Below, piece by piece: positions 4,709 through 6,056 of a DNA stretch of 6,056 nucleotides; within the stretch, counting starts at the first letter, position 1, and each line of letters starts with the position of its first letter. Origin of the DNA: JBHHYR01 sp046757585 (lineage in GTDB: Bacteria; Desulfobacterota; Binatia; HRBIN30). The stretch covers positions 1 to 6,056 of the forward strand of contig JBHHYR010000230.1 of assembly GCA_046757585.1 (NCBI GenBank), read 5' to 3'. The position numbers and the translations under genes are program-made. The notes beneath the pieces are model-generated. The model saw nothing but the letters and a program-made list of their open reading frames with translations. It was not told the origin of the DNA and did no database searches.

Positions 4709-5860
4709 TCAGCGCCCACCTTGTTGGGTGGCTTCACGCAGCCGTTCGCGAGCCAGTGCTGCGGCTGCCTCGTACGGACCGCCGCCGTGGCTGCCGGCGC
4801 TGAAGACCGCCCGCACCAGAGAGTCGATCTTCTGCTCCACAAGAGCGAAGGATTCGGCGGCCGCGAGATTCTGAAGCGCCGCAGCTCCCGACAGGACACC
4901 GCCCGTGTTGGTGACGAAGTCCGGGAGGGCTGTGACACCGCGGTCGTGCAACTGGCGAGGCGCGTCGTTCGCATAGGGGATATTCGCCGCTGGAACGATG
5001 AGGCCCGCCCTAATCTTCTTCACGTTCTTGTCGTTGATCACGTCCGGTCTCGCGCCCGGTACGAGCACGTCAACGGGAAGTTCGAACAGGGCTTCCCGTG
5101 AGAGATGTTGGGCGCGCGGGTGTTCGTTGACCAGAGCGTCTCCCACCTTGCGGCGCATCTCGAGGAGTTCATCCACGTCGAGGCCTGCCGGATCGAAGAT
5201 CGCGCCATGTATGGTGGAGACAGCGACTACCCGCGCTCCTTCGCGGCGAAAGAATCGTGCCGCTCCGGCGCCGACCTTGCCGAAGCCTTCGATCGCCACC
5301 GAGGATCCGACCAGCGATCGGCCCGACAACTGGCATGCCGTTTTCGCGGCGACAACCACGCCGAAGCCCGTCAGCTGTTCCTCGAGAGGGAGGCCGTCCG
5401 CGCTTTCTCGACCCATGCGATGGATTGCGCCGGCCTCGGCTTCGAGGCCCGCGAAATCCTCCGCCGACGTGCCCAAGTCGGCGCCGGGCAGATATGCGTG
5501 CGCCGCGGTCAGAGGGCGAATGGCCTCCAGAAACGCCGCGACGATCGCGTGCCGGGCTGGGTCACGTGGCGCCAGCCAAATCCCGGCCTTTGCCCCGCCG
5601 CAGGGCAGGTCCAAGAGTGTGAACTTGTACGACATCGCCCGCGCGAGCCGCGCGATTTCGCGAACGGATAAATCCGGTGCCGCGCGAACTCCGCCGGCGC
5701 TCACACCAAACGACGCCACATCGATGACCAAGACGGCGCGCAGGCCAACGGCGGCGTTGTAGTAGTGAAAGATCCGCTCCGGCCCGATTTCATCGCAATC
5801 AACGTGGTCACACAGCTGGGAGGGTGTCGCCCCTTCCCCCTTCGCGCGTCCTGTCTTCAT
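4709..5860 (-). CDS. Glu/Leu/Phe/Val dehydrogenase family protein, divergent
   Basis: This 383-residue protein has the two-domain amino acid dehydrogenase architecture (oxidative deamination of an amino acid to a 2-oxo acid with NAD(P)). The N-terminal domain shows FHYYNAAVGLRAV (31-43), SAGGVRAAPDLSVREIARLARAMSYKFTL (54-82) with K79, LPCGGAKAGI (85-94) with candidate catalytic K91, and PGADLGTSAED (125-135) with D128. The Rossmann domain has SVAIEGFGKVGAGAARFF (187-204), DVLVPGARPDVI (264-275), AANIPYA (291-297) and LPDFVTNTGGV (312-322). Deviations stand out: VVAVSTIHGAIFD (211-223) has T216 where the family usually has Asp after strand 2, VPAAN has P290 where glutamate or glycine is usual, and PGARPD lacks the usual Asn. 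Core catalytic residues remain. Start 5860 is preferred, with GGGAG five bases upstream; the frame stays open to 5962, but a promoter candidate lies inside that extension. Substrate is not assignable. Confidence 0.87.
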   Translation of the reverse strand: MKTGRAKGEGATPSQLCDHVDCDEIGPERIFHYYNAAVGLRAVLVIDVASFGVSAGGVRAAPDLSVREIARLARAMSYKFTLLDLPCGGAKAGIWLAPRDPARHAIVAAFLEAIRPLTAAHAYLPGADLGTSAEDFAGLEAEAGAIHRMGRESADGLPLEEQLTGFGVVVAAKTACQLSGRSLVGSSVAIEGFGKVGAGAARFFRREGARVVAVSTIHGAIFDPAGLDVDELLEMRRKVGDALVNEHPRAQHLSREALFELPVDVLVPGARPDVINDKNVKKIRAGLIVPAANIPYANDAPRQLHDRGVTALPDFVTNTGGVLSGAAALQNLAAAESFALVEQKIDSLVRAVFSAGSHGGGPYEAAAALARERLREATQQGGR

Positions 5861-5898
5861 CTCGTCTCCCAAAAAAGGCGCCCCTAAACCTCGTTCCG

Positions 5899-5907
5899 AA
5901 TATACCA
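5899..5907 (-). promoter_or_regulatory. Extended -10 promoter candidate for the dehydrogenase gene
   Basis: On the minus strand TGGTATATT matches an extended -10 element (TG-N-TATAAT with one mismatch). It lies 38 bases ahead of ATG 5860, predicting a leader of about 30 bases. A TTGTCA at 5935-5940 is about 30 bases away and too distant to be its -35. An A/T-rich -10 stands out in this GC-rich sequence. If real, it rules out starts upstream of 5899. Confidence 0.4.
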
Positions 5908-5980
5908 TCCGGCCGTCATCGTTGCTTCCCCTTTTGACAACGATCGACAGAGGGAGAAGCATTTCGGATTTCGAATTTCG

Positions 5981-6056
5981 GATTGCGACCCCTCTTTCCT
6001 TCTCCCCTTACCAAGGGGAGAAAAGGAGAGGGGGTTCTTTCCCTCCCCTCGCCCTC
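5981..6056. repeat. Hairpin-rich dispersed intergenic repeat, copy B, cut by the window end
   Basis: This is the second copy of the 4373-4470 repeat, in the same orientation. It contains a perfect 10-bp-stem hairpin: TTCTCCCCTT (6000-6009), loop ACC, AAGGGGAGAA (6013-6022). The sequence after it (GGAGAGGGGG, then TTTCCCTCCCCTCGCCCTC) follows copy A with small shifts. Just ahead, 5961-5982 is a short tandem of ATTTCGGATT/ATTTCGGATTG words. The right half of the repeat lies outside the window. Confidence 0.6.

Noticed and set aside
4270..4803. Short open frames across the intergenic repeats
   Set aside because: They translate inverted repeats and the MITE-like ends, with no ribosome sites or recognisable domains.
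4998..5762. Plus-strand frames opposite the dehydrogenase (also 5105-5671)
   Set aside because: Compositionally biased products without motifs; the minus strand carries clear dehydrogenase blocks.
5934..5940. Perfect TTGACA on the plus strand and TTGTCA on the minus strand as promoter -35
   Set aside because: No usable -10 at 16-19 bases on either strand; the minus-strand extended -10 is about 30 bases away.

Overview
This 6,056-base window is GC-rich bacterial DNA with six recognisable protein-coding genes, one small hypothetical gene, and two intergenic blocks made largely of inverted and dispersed repeats. The gene set is an LLM-class flavin/F420-type oxidoreductase, a DADGHVLEP-type amidohydrolase with an NTF2/SnoaL-like partner, a divergent Glu/Leu/Phe/Val dehydrogenase and a nucleoside phosphorylase-fold enzyme. 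With the high GC, this suggests an uncultivated soil or sediment bacterium of the old deltaproteobacterial type, for example Binatota/Desulfobacterota-like. That placement is an inference from gene families and base composition; there is no rRNA or marker gene here to prove it.

Left part, plus strand: the window opens inside an S49 signal peptide peptidase (SppA), just past where the catalytic serine would lie. A 91-residue zinc-ribbon protein with two predicted membrane segments follows after 12 bases. Next is a phosphorylase/nucleosidase-superfamily enzyme whose only start that keeps the first beta strand is CTG at 868, behind a strong Shine-Dalgarno (GGAAGGAG). An LLM-class oxidoreductase follows, starting at ATG 1720 behind the identical Shine-Dalgarno at the identical spacing.

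Middle part, minus strand: converging on the oxidoreductase is a two-gene operon, an amidohydrolase (4105 to 2957) followed by a small NTF2/SnoaL-like protein. The two overlap by four bases (GTGA), so translation is probably coupled. A short GC hairpin sits in the convergent junction near 2620.

Right part: positions 4106 to 4708 hold no gene. This stretch contains a candidate promoter and a CCCTCGAG direct repeat for the amidohydrolase operon, a 10-bp-stem inverted repeat (4332-4362), a polypurine/polypyrimidine hairpin repeat (4373-4470), and a 169-bp MITE-like element with 23-bp terminal inverted repeats bounded by CTAG (4538-4706). The element ends two bases from the stop codon of a minus-strand amino-acid-dehydrogenase-like gene (5860 to 4709). 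Upstream of that gene are an extended -10 promoter candidate and a second copy of the hairpin repeat, which runs off the window edge, so the gene is flanked by two same-orientation copies.

I see no CRISPR array, defence island, phage gene, RNA gene or transposase. The most distinctive signals are the MITE-like element and paired hairpin repeats, the CTG start, and the unusual residues in the dehydrogenase. I do not see evidence of a wholly new multi-gene system.
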